A stretch of DNA of 22,537 nucleotides from the IMG/VR virus record IMGVR_UViG_3300045996_000470, positions 98,667 to 121,203 of that record, one strand, 5' to 3'. Of this stretch, positions 6,570 to 12,811 are shown piece by piece (the first letter of the stretch is position 1; the number at the start of each line of letters is the position of its first letter). The position numbers were made by a program, and so were the translations under genes. Origin of the DNA: a virus. The notes beneath the pieces were generated by a model, which searched no databases, was not told the origin of the DNA, and was given only the letters and a program-made list of their open reading frames with translations.

Positions 6570-6959
6570 TCAGTGTTGTGTTTGACCGTAGCGAATAGAA
6601 TCGTTCTCCGACCTATTAGCATACATTAGGCTCTGTAAAGCTGAAAGCTGCGCTCTAAGTGAACGAACTTCCTCTGTGTCTGTATTCTTGTCCGCTTCTG
6701 CTAATCCAGCAGCTTCCCTTTCTGCTTGCCATCCTGCATCGGCTTTAGCTTCCCTTTCTTCTTTGTTCTTACCCTCGGTTTTTAGGAATGCTTTAGCTTT
6801 AGCAATCCTCATAGCATTGTCTTTTTTGGCAAAGTCTCGGGCTGATTCTCTAAGTCTTCCAATAGCTTCAGTTAAAGCTTCTGACAAATTCATCATCTGA
6901 GACTTTAGGGAAGTAGCTTCCGGACTTGTTACAAGTATATCGTCCTCTTCGTATTTCAT
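6570..6959 (-). CDS. coiled-coil protein (129 aa)
   Basis: Long charged helices (LSEALTEAIGRLRESARDF, then KTEGKNKEEREAKADAGWQ and EEVRSLRAQLSALQSLMYAN) predict an extended coiled coil ending in ANRSENDSIRYGQTQH. The pattern resembles helical phage proteins encoded near recombination or single-strand-binding genes, but no family can be named. The start at 6959 follows the DUF1508 gene by 3 bp. Confidence 0.75.
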   Translation of the reverse strand: MKYEEDDILVTSPEATSLKSQMMNLSEALTEAIGRLRESARDFAKKDNAMRIAKAKAFLKTEGKNKEEREAKADAGWQAEREAAGLAEADKNTDTEEVRSLRAQLSALQSLMYANRSENDSIRYGQTQH

Positions 6960-6962
6960 ATA

Positions 6963-7187
6963 TTACTGCGCTCCATTAATCTTTGCTAAAAGCTTGACAG
7001 TCATTTTCCCTGTCGTGTCCGTAACTCTGAGGTCTTCGGAAGCAATTCCCTCTATTAAAGAGTTTATACCCTTAACAACTGCTTGCAGGGTATTGTAAGT
7101 CTCACTAGTCGCTAGGACTTGATGATTCTTAGCCTTAATCACAAAGAAGTATTTACCGTCCTGACTCTCATTTATTTGTAGCTTCAT
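6963..7187 (-). CDS. DUF1508/YegP-like protein
   Basis: A 74-residue protein with the compact beta-beta-beta-alpha pattern of DUF1508: GKYFFVIKAKNHQVLATSE (residues 11-29, the G-x-F-x-L-x-A-x-N-x-x-x-I-x-x-S-E signature), then Y and VVKGINSLIEG (the xxGIxxV helix). Family members are often duplicated; here there is a single unit with an extra tail (TDTTGKMTVKLLAKINGAQ). The molecular role of the family is unknown. It overlaps the gene upstream by 20 bp. Confidence 0.75.
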   Translation of the reverse strand: MKLQINESQDGKYFFVIKAKNHQVLATSETYNTLQAVVKGINSLIEGIASEDLRVTDTTGKMTVKLLAKINGAQ

Positions 7188-7458
7188 TTAGTTTACTCAA
7201 CTTCACTTTAAAAATCCTGTCTCTATATTCCGGAGTGTCGTACGCACCGTTTAACCAGAAATCCCCATAGTGGACAATTGCCAAGTCCGGATACATAGGA
7301 ATCTGGTAACCTTGCTTGACGGCAAGGGCTGTTTCTCTGTTCCTCCCGGTCAACATACAAAACTTTTCCCATTCCTCATTCGTTCCGGTCAGCACAATCA
7401 CGGGGATAGTTTCTTCCCCTTCTTTTACCTTTAATTCTTCTAATTCTTTTTCTTCCAT
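7168..7458 (-). CDS. hypothetical protein (96 aa)
   Basis: An acidic N-terminus (MEEKELEELKVKEGEE) followed by a compact fold with strands (TIPVIVLTGTNEEWEKFCML, YPDLAIVHYGDFWLNG). No known motif. A GGAG ribosome-binding site lies 7 bp upstream of ATG 7458, so it has independent initiation. Confidence 0.72.
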   Translation of the reverse strand: MEEKELEELKVKEGEETIPVIVLTGTNEEWEKFCMLTGRNRETALAVKQGYQIPMYPDLAIVHYGDFWLNGAYDTPEYRDRIFKVKLSKLNEATNK

Positions 7459-7491
7459 AATTTCTCCATTTTCTCACGAACAAACATAACA

Positions 7492-7716
7492 TTATTCGTA
7501 CTCAACTCCTAACAATTTTTGAATTCCTGCCCATATTGTTCCGATTACCACGGCGGCAGGGAAAAAAAGCACTACACCCAAAAAATGATACCACCTCGCT
7601 CCTCCAATTCTGTAAGTTGTAACATATAGAAATATTGCCCAAATGACCCCTATTGCCAAATATGCTAGAGCTATAAACACCCCCAACCCAATTAAAATTC
7701 CCTGCCACAACTCCAT
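7492..7716 (-). CDS. two-pass membrane miniprotein
   Basis: A 74-residue protein with hydrophobic segments at about residues 5-32 (ILIGLGVFIALAYLAIGVIW) and 43-64 (WYHFLGVVLFFPAAVVIGTI). An AGGAG site precedes ATG 7716. A slightly shorter ORF on the same strand in another frame (7502-7708) is a shadow. Role unknown. Confidence 0.78.
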   Translation of the reverse strand: MELWQGILIGLGVFIALAYLAIGVIWAIFLYVTTYRIGGARWYHFLGVVLFFPAAVVIGTIWAGIQKLLGVEYE

Positions 7717-7725
7717 AATTTACTC

Positions 7726-7992
7726 CTACTCTATTTTAAAATGGTTATTTTTTATCTCCTGTGCTACGTTTCTTAAAGTAAAACTTACCCATCCTTTTCC
7801 TACACTAAGCCCTATGTATTCAGACATTTGTTTTTCAATTTTTAGAATAAATTCGTCAATAACTTTAGAAATTTTTACTTCAACCTCTAATTGTTCTTCA
7901 ACTTCTTCGTGCATCCTTTCAACATGGTCTTGTACATCTTGATTGTACGCCCCTCCACCCCTGTTTCTTATTCCCCAAGCTCCTCCGTTCAT
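7726..7992 (-). CDS. coiled-coil protein (88 aa)
   Basis: A glycine-rich N-terminus (MNGGAWGIRNRGGGAYNQ) followed by a long charged helix (ERMHEEVEEQLEVEVKISK, then IDEFILKIEKQMSEYIG) and a beta-type end. No family is recognised. Its ATG overlaps the upstream stop as ATGA. Confidence 0.72.
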   Translation of the reverse strand: MNGGAWGIRNRGGGAYNQDVQDHVERMHEEVEEQLEVEVKISKVIDEFILKIEKQMSEYIGLSVGKGWVSFTLRNVAQEIKNNHFKIE

Positions 7993-8330
7993 ACGTGTAT
8001 CCTTATTGGATTATCTCCTAATCTGTTTGCAAAGTTGGAGTAGGTAATAAAATCCTCACTAGGATTTCCACTAACTATAACTGCATCAAAATTTGGACCT
8101 CTAAGTTTCATTAAATCCTTGTCATACTCAAACCTATAAAAATAGAATCGACTTCCATTTTCCATATCAATTCTATTCCTACTAGGATAATAAGTGAAAT
8201 TTAAGTTATTTGCTTTTGCGTAATTAATTACCTCTTCAATCAATCGCTGGTGCCTTATAAGAATCCCTATATCGAAGTAGTTATTATTCGATAATAGTTT
8301 CATTGTCTTCGCTATTCTGTCTTCTATCAT
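7989..8330 (-). CDS. hypothetical protein with terminase/helicase-like Walker B-type segment
   Basis: A 113-residue protein. After a helical start it has the run NGSRFYFYRFEYDKDLMKLR, followed by GPNFDAVIVSG. It resembles the strand-loop-strand of P-loop ATPases such as large terminases (N-G-S-x-I then L-R-G-x-x-F-D-x-V-I). No Walker A lysine motif is present and the acidic catalytic residue is not obvious, so an ATPase activity is unlikely. It may be a degenerate or accessory relative; this reading is weak. Confidence 0.65.
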   Translation of the reverse strand: MIEDRIAKTMKLLSNNNYFDIGILIRHQRLIEEVINYAKANNLNFTYYPSRNRIDMENGSRFYFYRFEYDKDLMKLRGPNFDAVIVSGNPSEDFITYSNFANRLGDNPIRIHV

Positions 8331-8445
8331 GTTGTATCTCTCTTTCTACCGCAGCAGCCACGGCGTCTGCTACTTCGTTCTGAATATCTTCGTTCTGTAA
8401 GGCATCTCTAAGGAGTCTTGCAAACCATTTTCTAATAAAATTCAT
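8284..8445 (-). CDS. small amphipathic protein (53 aa)
   Basis: A short gene filling the apparent gap between its neighbours. It encodes MNFIRKWFARLLRDALQNED, then a helix with VADAVAAAVEREIQ and an acidic C-terminus. Its ATG forms an ATGA overlap with the upstream stop, and its 3' part overlaps the next gene by 47 bp in another frame. The N-terminal amphipathic basic helix could associate with membranes. Family unknown. Confidence 0.65.
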   Translation of the reverse strand: MNFIRKWFARLLRDALQNEDIQNEVADAVAAAVEREIQHDRRQNSEDNETIIE

Positions 8446-8726
8446 ACTTCCTCTCTTGGGGCAAATTGTACGTCAGCAAAAAACATATCCGTTGGGTCTT
8501 TGGCGTACTCTATGTTTAAGACTTGGTAACGAGTTGTCTCATTTCCATTCTGCAAAATAAGATAATCGCCCTTATTAATTCCCCTAGTCCATCCCATCAT
8601 CCGTCCTTTCAACCCATCCTCTTTAGGGTCGAAAGTGTAATCTCTTCCCCATCCTCTATTAGTTAAGTCGTGGGTTTTTCCTTTAAAAAATTCCGCACGA
8701 TTTCCGTCAAATAATTGAACCGACAT
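8442..8726 (-). CDS. hypothetical protein, possible PUA/ASCH-like fold
   Basis: A 94-residue protein. The segment GWTRGINKGDYLILQNGNET followed by TRYQVLNIEYAKDPTDMFFA recalls the G-D-x-L-x-L-x(n)-Y-x-V-x-x-I-x-Y pattern of small PUA-like barrels (ASCH-type), which bind RNA or modified bases. The match is by eye and lacks a decisive motif. It starts in a TAATG overlap. Confidence 0.68.
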   Translation of the reverse strand: MSVQLFDGNRAEFFKGKTHDLTNRGWGRDYTFDPKEDGLKGRMMGWTRGINKGDYLILQNGNETTRYQVLNIEYAKDPTDMFFADVQFAPREEV

Positions 8727-9037
8727 TATTTACTTCCTCCTTCGACCAAATCCCAATCCATTTTAGCGTCAAGGATTGCCAATTTTTCTGCCTGCCCTCT
8801 TACATTTACAGTATCCCAAGTGACTGTCACAGTTTTAGAGGAAGCGGGGGCTGAAATTTTCTCTATTCCATGAACAATCTTTCTATTGCAGTGAGTGTGC
8901 CCGCATTCCTTTTTCTTGGTAATGTAGTTTAAATGGTACGTCCCAAGGATATGACCTCCCTCGCACTCAAACCAATTAGAGTGGGGATAAGGGTTTAAAA
9001 TTAAAGGTCTTTTCGGTATTCTTGTTGGTCTACTCAT
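8726..9037 (-). CDS. hypothetical protein with Cys/His cluster
   Basis: A 103-residue protein with a proline-rich basic N-terminus (MSRPTRIPKRPLILNPYPHS), then WFECEGGH and a KKKECGHTHCNRK segment that could bind zinc, followed by a strand pattern (KTVTVTWDTVNVRG). No family is recognised. Its ATG overlaps the upstream stop. Confidence 0.7.
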   Translation of the reverse strand: MSRPTRIPKRPLILNPYPHSNWFECEGGHILGTYHLNYITKKKECGHTHCNRKIVHGIEKISAPASSKTVTVTWDTVNVRGQAEKLAILDAKMDWDLVEGGSK

Positions 9038-9240
9038 ATTTCTAACTGTTTCTCTATTTTTAAAAGTTTCTCGTAGATTATCACTAGTTGCTTAGGAATC
9101 GGCATATTATAAAATTCCTCCACAATTTCCTCTTTACATTCTTTGCACCCTTTAGGCACTATAATTTTGTGATGATTCTGCGGACATTTGCACCGCATTA
9201 TCTCATTCCCACAGTCGCAAACATATGTTCCGTGTCCCAT
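9034..9240 (-). CDS. zinc-ribbon miniprotein
   Basis: A 68-residue protein beginning MGHGTYVCDCGNEIMRCKCP with a second CKEC pair at about residues 32-35, followed by a charged helix (LVIIYEKLLKIEKQLEI) that may dimerise. Its start codon directly follows the stop of the 40-residue gene upstream (TAAATG). Confidence 0.74.
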   Translation of the reverse strand: MGHGTYVCDCGNEIMRCKCPQNHHKIIVPKGCKECKEEIVEEFYNMPIPKQLVIIYEKLLKIEKQLEI

Positions 9241-9363
9241 TTAACTTGGTCTCCCTCGTGGGCATCTGCCCTGATATATCCCGCATTTCTTTTCAATACC
9301 GCAGAAGTAACATTGGAACCAATAAGTTCCGTTCATTACCCTTATTTTCCAAAGATGTTTCAT
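9241..9363 (-). CDS. zinc-binding micro-protein (40 aa)
   Basis: A gene that exactly fills the space between two neighbours, with TAAATG junctions on both sides. It encodes MKHLWKIRVMNGTYWFQCYF, then CGIEKKCG and GRCPRGRPS. The cysteines (CxxC, then C and C) suggest a tiny zinc ribbon with a basic end. The perfect fit into the operon is the main support. Confidence 0.68.
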   Translation of the reverse strand: MKHLWKIRVMNGTYWFQCYFCGIEKKCGIYQGRCPRGRPS

Positions 9364-9609
9364 TTATCCTATCGGCCCGTAATACGGCACGTTCCTCAAT
9401 CCTTCCTCTGCGTCGATAAGCCTGTTATAAAGTTCCTCAAGTCTTTCATCTACCGTCTTAGAGTTAAATTCTTTAAGGTCTTTCTCCTTCCTTCTAAGTT
9501 TCGCTCCTCCGTCACAGTATGCCCAACTATGTCCATCTCTTTGAAAGGCTTCTCCAGAATCATAAGACTCTCCACACCTTTCACACGTTTCAATTATTCC
9601 TACTGCCAT
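9364..9609 (-). CDS. zinc-finger miniprotein, paralogue of the adjacent gene
   Basis: An 81-residue protein starting MAVGIIETCERCGESYDSGE, then DGHSWAYC, which could close a CxxC plus HxxxxxC zinc site, then a charged helix (KLRRKEKDLKEFNSKT) and another helix ending near YYGPIG. The gene immediately upstream encodes a protein with the same plan and the same first residues, so the pair looks like a tandem duplication. TAATG overlap. Confidence 0.75.
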   Translation of the reverse strand: MAVGIIETCERCGESYDSGEAFQRDGHSWAYCDGGAKLRRKEKDLKEFNSKTVDERLEELYNRLIDAEEGLRNVPYYGPIG

Positions 9610-9818
9610 TAATATCCTCCTGTATAAGGTATCTCTCTTTCAACCCTTGCAATTTCACCTCTGAGCCAATCGCATTTCTCTTCAAGGGTCATACTAGCCC
9701 ATCGTTCGCGTTCTCTTTTCGCCACAACGTCGTTAGAATTACAGCTATGGAAGTCTGTCTTTCCATCGTCCCACGACTTACCGCACTCGTCGCAGGTTAT
9801 AATATTCCCTACTGCCAT
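9609..9818 (-). CDS. zinc-finger miniprotein, paralogue of the adjacent gene
   Basis: A 69-residue protein starting MAVGNIITCDECGKSWDDGK, then DFHSCNSN, a charged helix (VAKRERERWASMTLEEKCDW) and an end with REIPYTGGY. It shares the N-terminus, the CxxCG knuckle, a downstream H/C pair and the aromatic-glycine C-terminus with the gene downstream. It starts 2 bp after the stop of a frameshifted gene. Confidence 0.75.
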   Translation of the reverse strand: MAVGNIITCDECGKSWDDGKTDFHSCNSNDVVAKRERERWASMTLEEKCDWLRGEIARVEREIPYTGGY

Positions 9819-9820
9819 AT

Positions 9821-9984
9821 TTAGTCCTCATTCTGTGCTATGTCGGTCTTGTGTATGTGAAAATTAACCATCATATTCCAAACGTCTTCAATATTTACGT
9901 AGACTCTAGCGGTTGTCCCATAATTAGCCCTTCGGTGAATTTCTTCGCCTGTTCATATATTTCATTCCAAGTTGTTTCTTCCAT
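9821..9984 (-). pseudogene. small gene interrupted by a frameshift
   Basis: The interval fits the operon exactly: ATG 9984 lies just after the upstream stop, and TAA 9821-9823 lies just before the next ATG. The length of 164 bp is not a multiple of three. The first frame gives METTWNEIYEQAKKFTE-like sequence (MEETTWNEIYEQAKKFTEG) and stops after 29 residues at 9895-9897. The minus-one frame then carries convincing coding sequence to the end (ANYGTTARVYVNIEDVWNMM and VNFHIHKTDIAQNED). A single -1 shift around 9925-9950 would give a protein of about 54 residues. It may be a true mutation, a sequencing indel or a programmed frameshift; no classic slippery heptamer is seen. Confidence 0.6.
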
Positions 9985-9985
9985 T

Positions 9986-10198
9986 TTAATCCCTCGTCTC
10001 CTCAGGTCTAGCAGCTTCAATAGTAAATGCCTGCCAGAGTGTAAAGTGCTTTTTACCAAATCCCTTCCAGTACCTTATACATCCAAACGCATCCGGTTCT
10101 GCTCTCCATTCTCTTTTAAATAAATACTTACGAATGTAGTGTCTGGATATTACTACACCTAAAATTATACAAAAGAGCGCAAATAATAAATATCCCAC
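9986..10198 (-). CDS. single-pass membrane protein (GTG start)
   Basis: A 70-residue protein. The N-terminal hydrophobic segment GYLLFALFCIILGVVI (residues 2-17) is followed by a basic patch (SRHYIRKYLFKREWR), so the C-terminus should be cytoplasmic by the positive-inside rule. The only suitable start is GTG at 10198, within a TAGTG overlap with the stop of the MazG-like gene. Function unknown. Confidence 0.75.
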   Translation of the reverse strand: MGYLLFALFCIILGVVISRHYIRKYLFKREWRAEPDAFGCIRYWKGFGKKHFTLWQAFTIEAARPEETRD

Positions 10199-10482
10199 TA
10201 ATCCATTCTCCTAAGTATTCCATCCATATCAGCCTTCCAAAGAGTCGAATTATTAATAGCTAATTTAGAGGCAATCGCCTCCTGCATTTCCTCCATAGAA
10301 AACCCAACCTCGTCGCATATAGAAATCCAAAGGATTCCCACATCTGCCAAAGCAAGAGGGTCATATGGATTAGCTTTAAGGTCTAAGACTTCCTCGGACA
10401 AGTGGGCTAAAGCCCCCTCCAAAGTAGTCTCCTTACCCTGCTTCCACTCTACTATTTTATCCTGTAAATCTTGAAATGTCAT
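10198..10482 (-). CDS. MazG/DUF550-like nucleotide pyrophosphohydrolase relative
   Basis: A 94-residue all-helical protein. It matches the DUF550 pattern: an N-terminal WKQGKETTLEGALAHLSEEV (tryptophan, then T-x-x-G-x-L-x-H-L-x-x-E-V), DPLALADVGILWISICDEVG, and a final KLAINNSTLW (K-L-x-x-N). Such enzymes hydrolyse dNTPs, often dATP or dGTP, to monophosphates and pyrophosphate with magnesium bound by an EExxE and ExxD set. Here the first set reads EEVLD and the second ALAD, so one acidic ligand is replaced by alanine and one Glu by Asp; activity is uncertain. ATGA overlap upstream. Confidence 0.75.
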   Translation of the reverse strand: MTFQDLQDKIVEWKQGKETTLEGALAHLSEEVLDLKANPYDPLALADVGILWISICDEVGFSMEEMQEAIASKLAINNSTLWKADMDGILRRMD

Positions 10483-10889
10483 ACTGTCAGCAACTCCGGT
10501 AAAACTTCCCCGCTAAATTTCTCCCTACAAGACGCACAAGACCTAGAAATATATCCGTCTCGATAAAGTTTAACATCATTCACAGACCCACAAAACTCAC
10601 AGAAGAATCTAGCCATTTTACAAGTCAGACTAATCATCTGTTCGTTAAGTTCGTCGTAGCCACCCTCCGTATAAATCCTCAAGTCCCCTAATTTCTGTTT
10701 AATCTGGAAAATCTTAGCTCCTCTAAGTTCCAAGAAAGTAAGACAAGGAACAATTACTATATCCCATCCTTTAGGGATGTAGAAATTAAGGGGGTCTATG
10801 TCTGCTAAACTGTTCTTAAAGACAGCCCGAAAAGTCTCCAAAGAGGCTTTCATTCTTTCCCTTTCTGCTTCCCAAAAATCCTGTGTCAT
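10479..10889 (-). CDS. hypothetical protein with C-terminal zinc ribbon
   Basis: A 136-residue protein. A helical N-terminus (MTQDFWEAERERMKASLETF) and a mixed core lead to a C-terminal ribbon with CEFCGSVND and CASCREKF about 20 residues apart (roughly 96-120). Proteins ending with a helix and a CxxCG...CxxC ribbon are common in tailed phages and have no known function. ATGA overlaps on both sides place it in translational coupling with the GIY-YIG and MazG-like genes. Confidence 0.76.
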   Translation of the reverse strand: MTQDFWEAERERMKASLETFRAVFKNSLADIDPLNFYIPKGWDIVIVPCLTFLELRGAKIFQIKQKLGDLRIYTEGGYDELNEQMISLTCKMARFFCEFCGSVNDVKLYRDGYISRSCASCREKFSGEVLPELLTV

Positions 10890-11347
10890 GGTTTCATTAA
10901 CTCCACTAACTCTTCGCCGTATCGAGCTACGTCCTTTAAGTATCTGCTGTTTCCCTTGTTCTTTTCATACACTTCCCAAGGAATTTTATTCTTCGGCTCA
11001 AAAGTTCCTCTCCTAGGAAAAGAGGGGCTATTCTTAGTTGCAATGTTGTATAAATTTTCGTTGCTTTGTATTAGCTCTAATTCCCTAGCACATCTCTCTG
11101 GCTCTGTGTCAATTACTTCAAGTATATAAAACTCGAAACCCTCTGCTCCCATTTCCGTCCAATCTTTTTGAAGATATTGGTTAACGTGTTTGTTGTCTCG
11201 TAATGCTTTATAGTGATGCAAAAGGCGCTGTTGAAAATTACAAGTTTTTCCAAAATATCTTCTATCATTCAGCTTATTTTGTATAAGATAGATGCCTCCG
11301 GATTGGGGGATATTTTTATAATTTTCTTGTATTTGTAGAATAATCAT
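10886..11347 (-). CDS. GIY-YIG endonuclease
   Basis: A 153-residue protein with a GIY-YIG nuclease domain: GGIYLIQNKLNDRRYFGKTC holds the two signature strands (GIY at 18-20, YFG at 31-33), followed by the helix with catalytic Arg (QQRLLHHYKAL, Arg41) and FEFYILE. A glutamate in RELELIQ (about 89-91) and the N-L-Y-N-I strand fit the rest of the active site. The C-terminal 50 residues are basic and may bind DNA. It has an AAGGA ribosome-binding site. It is probably a free-standing homing-type or host-DNA-degrading nuclease; no adjacent intron is visible. Confidence 0.87.
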   Translation of the reverse strand: MIILQIQENYKNIPQSGGIYLIQNKLNDRRYFGKTCNFQQRLLHHYKALRDNKHVNQYLQKDWTEMGAEGFEFYILEVIDTEPERCARELELIQSNENLYNIATKNSPSFPRRGTFEPKNKIPWEVYEKNKGNSRYLKDVARYGEELVELMKP

Positions 11348-11381
11348 GTAAGTCCTTTGTTTTCAACACCCTTTTTGGCAA

Positions 11382-11401
11382 TTGTATAACAAATTATACA
11401 A
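11382..11401. promoter_or_regulatory. perfect inverted repeat TTGTATAA-N4-TTATACAA
   Basis: A 20-bp element lies in the 77-bp space upstream of the GIY-YIG gene, with 8-bp perfect arms and a 4-bp centre. The arms look like -10 hexamers, and the same TTGTATAA word recurs at 12148-12156 and 12180-12187. It may be an operator overlapping a promoter, but no good -35 box was found. Confidence 0.45.
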
Positions 11402-11424
11402 GGCCGGCGGGGAAGAAAAAGAAA

Positions 11425-11751
11425 TCAATCTCCGAGTGTAGCAACATTCACTTTTACAACCTCAGTAGCTGCCTTCTTTAAATCTCCTTCTTTCTTAATA
11501 AGAATACGAATACACTGTCTTAAATACTTAGAAGCCTTAATGTTTTTCTTTCTGCAAAGCTCTTTAAATTCCCTTTTAAGCCCTTTGGTCAATTGGTAAT
11601 TGTCCCACACCTTATCAGAGGGGTCTCCCTCTTTATAGTTTGCCGACGAACCTGCCGTTTTCTTTTTTTCCTTAAACGCTTGCTGTGCAAGGGTTTGAAT
11701 GCCCTTTGCTGTGGATGGTATATTCTCTGGGTCTAATTTAGTATCTGCCAT
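11425..11751 (-). CDS. small basic protein, possibly ribbon-helix-helix-like
   Basis: A 108-residue lysine-rich protein. The N-terminal half is polar and probably disordered. The C-terminal half has LKREFKELCRKKNIKASKYL and then RQCIRILIKKEG, a helix-turn-helix arrangement similar to the two helices of ribbon-helix-helix proteins (S-K-Y-L-R-x-x-I). It sits next to the repeat-rich region, so a DNA-binding role at the origin or a partition role is an attractive inference, but it is not shown. Confidence 0.65.
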   Translation of the reverse strand: MADTKLDPENIPSTAKGIQTLAQQAFKEKKKTAGSSANYKEGDPSDKVWDNYQLTKGLKREFKELCRKKNIKASKYLRQCIRILIKKEGDLKKAATEVVKVNVATLGD

Positions 11752-11936
11752 TATCTTTTTTCAACCTGTTGTATCTCTTCCCTTACTTTCTTTGTTATAA
11801 CACTGTTAACACTGTGTAGTAGATAGGGGGAGGTGTTTTCCTTAATCTCGACAACCAGTGCCGTACTCATAGCCAGTCTAACGTCTTTATCCATTAATAA
11901 CTCTATTAAATTGGCTTTTAGCCATGCTTTTATCAT
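11751..11936 (-). CDS. hypothetical helical protein (61 aa)
   Basis: First gene of the leftward arm below the putative origin. It encodes MIKAWLKANLIELLMDKDVR, then a helix-rich sequence ending VREEIQQVEKR. Its stop overlaps the next start (TAATG). An AGGA site lies 8 bp before the ATG, just downstream of a large stem-loop. It is transcribed from a promoter about 365 bp upstream, so it has an unusually long leader. Family unknown. Confidence 0.68.
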   Translation of the reverse strand: MIKAWLKANLIELLMDKDVRLAMSTALVVEIKENTSPYLLHSVNSVITKKVREEIQQVEKR

Positions 11937-11953
11937 AATTTTATTCCTGATTT

Positions 11954-12020
11954 CTAATCTTAAACCCTATCTTAAACCCCCTAGGGGAGTCAAAATAGGG
12001 GTATTCTTTTTTAAGATTAG
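11954..12020 (-). promoter_or_regulatory. large stem-loop in the leader before the first leftward gene
   Basis: CTAATCTTAAA (11954-11964) pairs perfectly with TTTAAGATTAG (12010-12020). Inside, CCCTAT can pair with ATAGGG, and CCCCTAGGGG forms a further hairpin. In the leftward transcript the structure ends about 17 bp before the ATG at 11936, next to the AGGA ribosome-binding site. It could act as an attenuator or hide the site. Read rightward it is followed by GGGGTCTATTTTT, so it could also terminate transcription from the other side. Confidence 0.5.
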
Positions 12021-12307
12021 GGGTCTATTTTTCCCGAAAACTCTATTTTTCTAGCTTAATAAGGGGAGGGGATTTAGGGGGAATTGGTCAAAAACATAGC
12101 AAATCGCTTCTACTCGAACTACTTTTTAGCTCAGAAAAATTCTAGCTTATACAATTTTTACCCTCTTTTGTTTAAATCCTTATACAAATTCTCCCTTTTA
12201 TTAACTCTATTTTTCTGAAGTGTTTTGTCGGGTGTCAGCCTAAGGGTCCACACCTAACTAGAGGCCCTATTTTTACTAGGTTTCTAAAATTCACCTCAAT
12301 TGTTACA

Positions 12308-12336
12308 ATTATACAACATTTTATACAGAATGTCAA
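12308..12336 (-). promoter_or_regulatory. consensus leftward promoter at the origin side of the left arm
   Basis: Minus-strand TTGACA (12331-12336) and TATAAT (12308-12313) with a 17-bp spacer: a perfect sigma70 consensus. The predicted start near 12301 has no ATG nearby; the first gene begins at 11936. The transcript would therefore have a leader of about 365 nt, in sharp contrast to the leaderless genes. Confidence 0.8.
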
Positions 12337-12340
12337 GGGG

Positions 12341-12811
12341 TTAGACCCAAAAGTTTCTTTTTCTAAAAATGACCTTCTTAGCCATCTTCTGTAAAGACTT
12401 CTTAGTGGGATTCTTTTTACCCTTACGAGGTGCTTTTTGACTGAATGAGGGGGTTTCAGGTAAAGGAACGAGGGGATTTAGCTTCTTCCTCTTACCTGCC
12501 TTCTCAATAAAGGGTATAAAGGTATTAGATTTAGCCTGATTGGACTGTTTGGAGATAATTCTAAGGTTAGTTGAGACGTGCAAACCGCATACGTTATGTC
12601 CATAGAGGGGGATTATGTGGTCAACTTGCCATCTTTTCCTAGTAGTTAGGTTCTTATACTGGGCAGCAATGTAGATTTCTAGGATTTTCTTCCTTTCTTC
12701 CCTATTGTTTGCCCATCGGGGGAATGCGTTGTACCTTTTAGCTCTCTCTAGGGCGAGTCTGAAGGTGTATTTTCCGTTTAAGTAAGCCCGTTCTTGCAGG
12801 TTCATTGGCAT
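12341..12811 (-). CDS. HNH endonuclease
   Basis: A 156-residue protein. The core is WQVDHIIPLYGHNVCGLHVS (residues 61-80) followed by TNLRIISKQSNQAKSN (81-96). This is the D-H ... G-L-H-V-x-x-N-L ... N-x-x-K-x-N pattern of phage HNH nucleases, with His65 as general base and Asn82 and Asn91 positioning the metal site. The N-terminus is helical. The last 55 residues are very basic (KKNPTKKSLQKMAKKVIFRK) and probably bind DNA. It starts leaderlessly 8 bp after a TATAAT box, lies between the two repeat regions, and itself contains one iteron-like word at 12424-12433. It may be a selfish insertion or an origin-linked nicking enzyme. Confidence 0.85.
   Translation of the reverse strand: MPMNLQERAYLNGKYTFRLALERAKRYNAFPRWANNREERKKILEIYIAAQYKNLTTRKRWQVDHIIPLYGHNVCGLHVSTNLRIISKQSNQAKSNTFIPFIEKAGKRKKLNPLVPLPETPSFSQKAPRKGKKNPTKKSLQKMAKKVIFRKRNFWV

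Larger units (their letters stand above)
11937..12340. other. 404-bp AT-rich non-coding block with multiple repeats
   Basis: No credible gene is present. It contains the word CTCTATTTTTCT at 12041-12052 and 12205-12216 and near copies at 12024-12033 and 12265-12275; TTCTAGCTTA twice (12050-12059, 12140-12149); TTATACAA-type words; and an inverted repeat with 11-bp arms (11954-11964 and 12010-12020) enclosing a CCCCTAGGGG palindrome. At its right end a leftward promoter makes most of it a 5' leader. With the iterons to the right it probably forms part of the replication origin region. Confidence 0.6.

Noticed and set aside
9088-9824. Plus-strand ORFs of 174, 64 and 101 codons
   Set aside because: They lie antisense to a continuous run of coupled leftward zinc-ribbon genes with TAAATG and TAATG junctions; the translations are rich in Phe, Ser and Leu, as expected of shadows.
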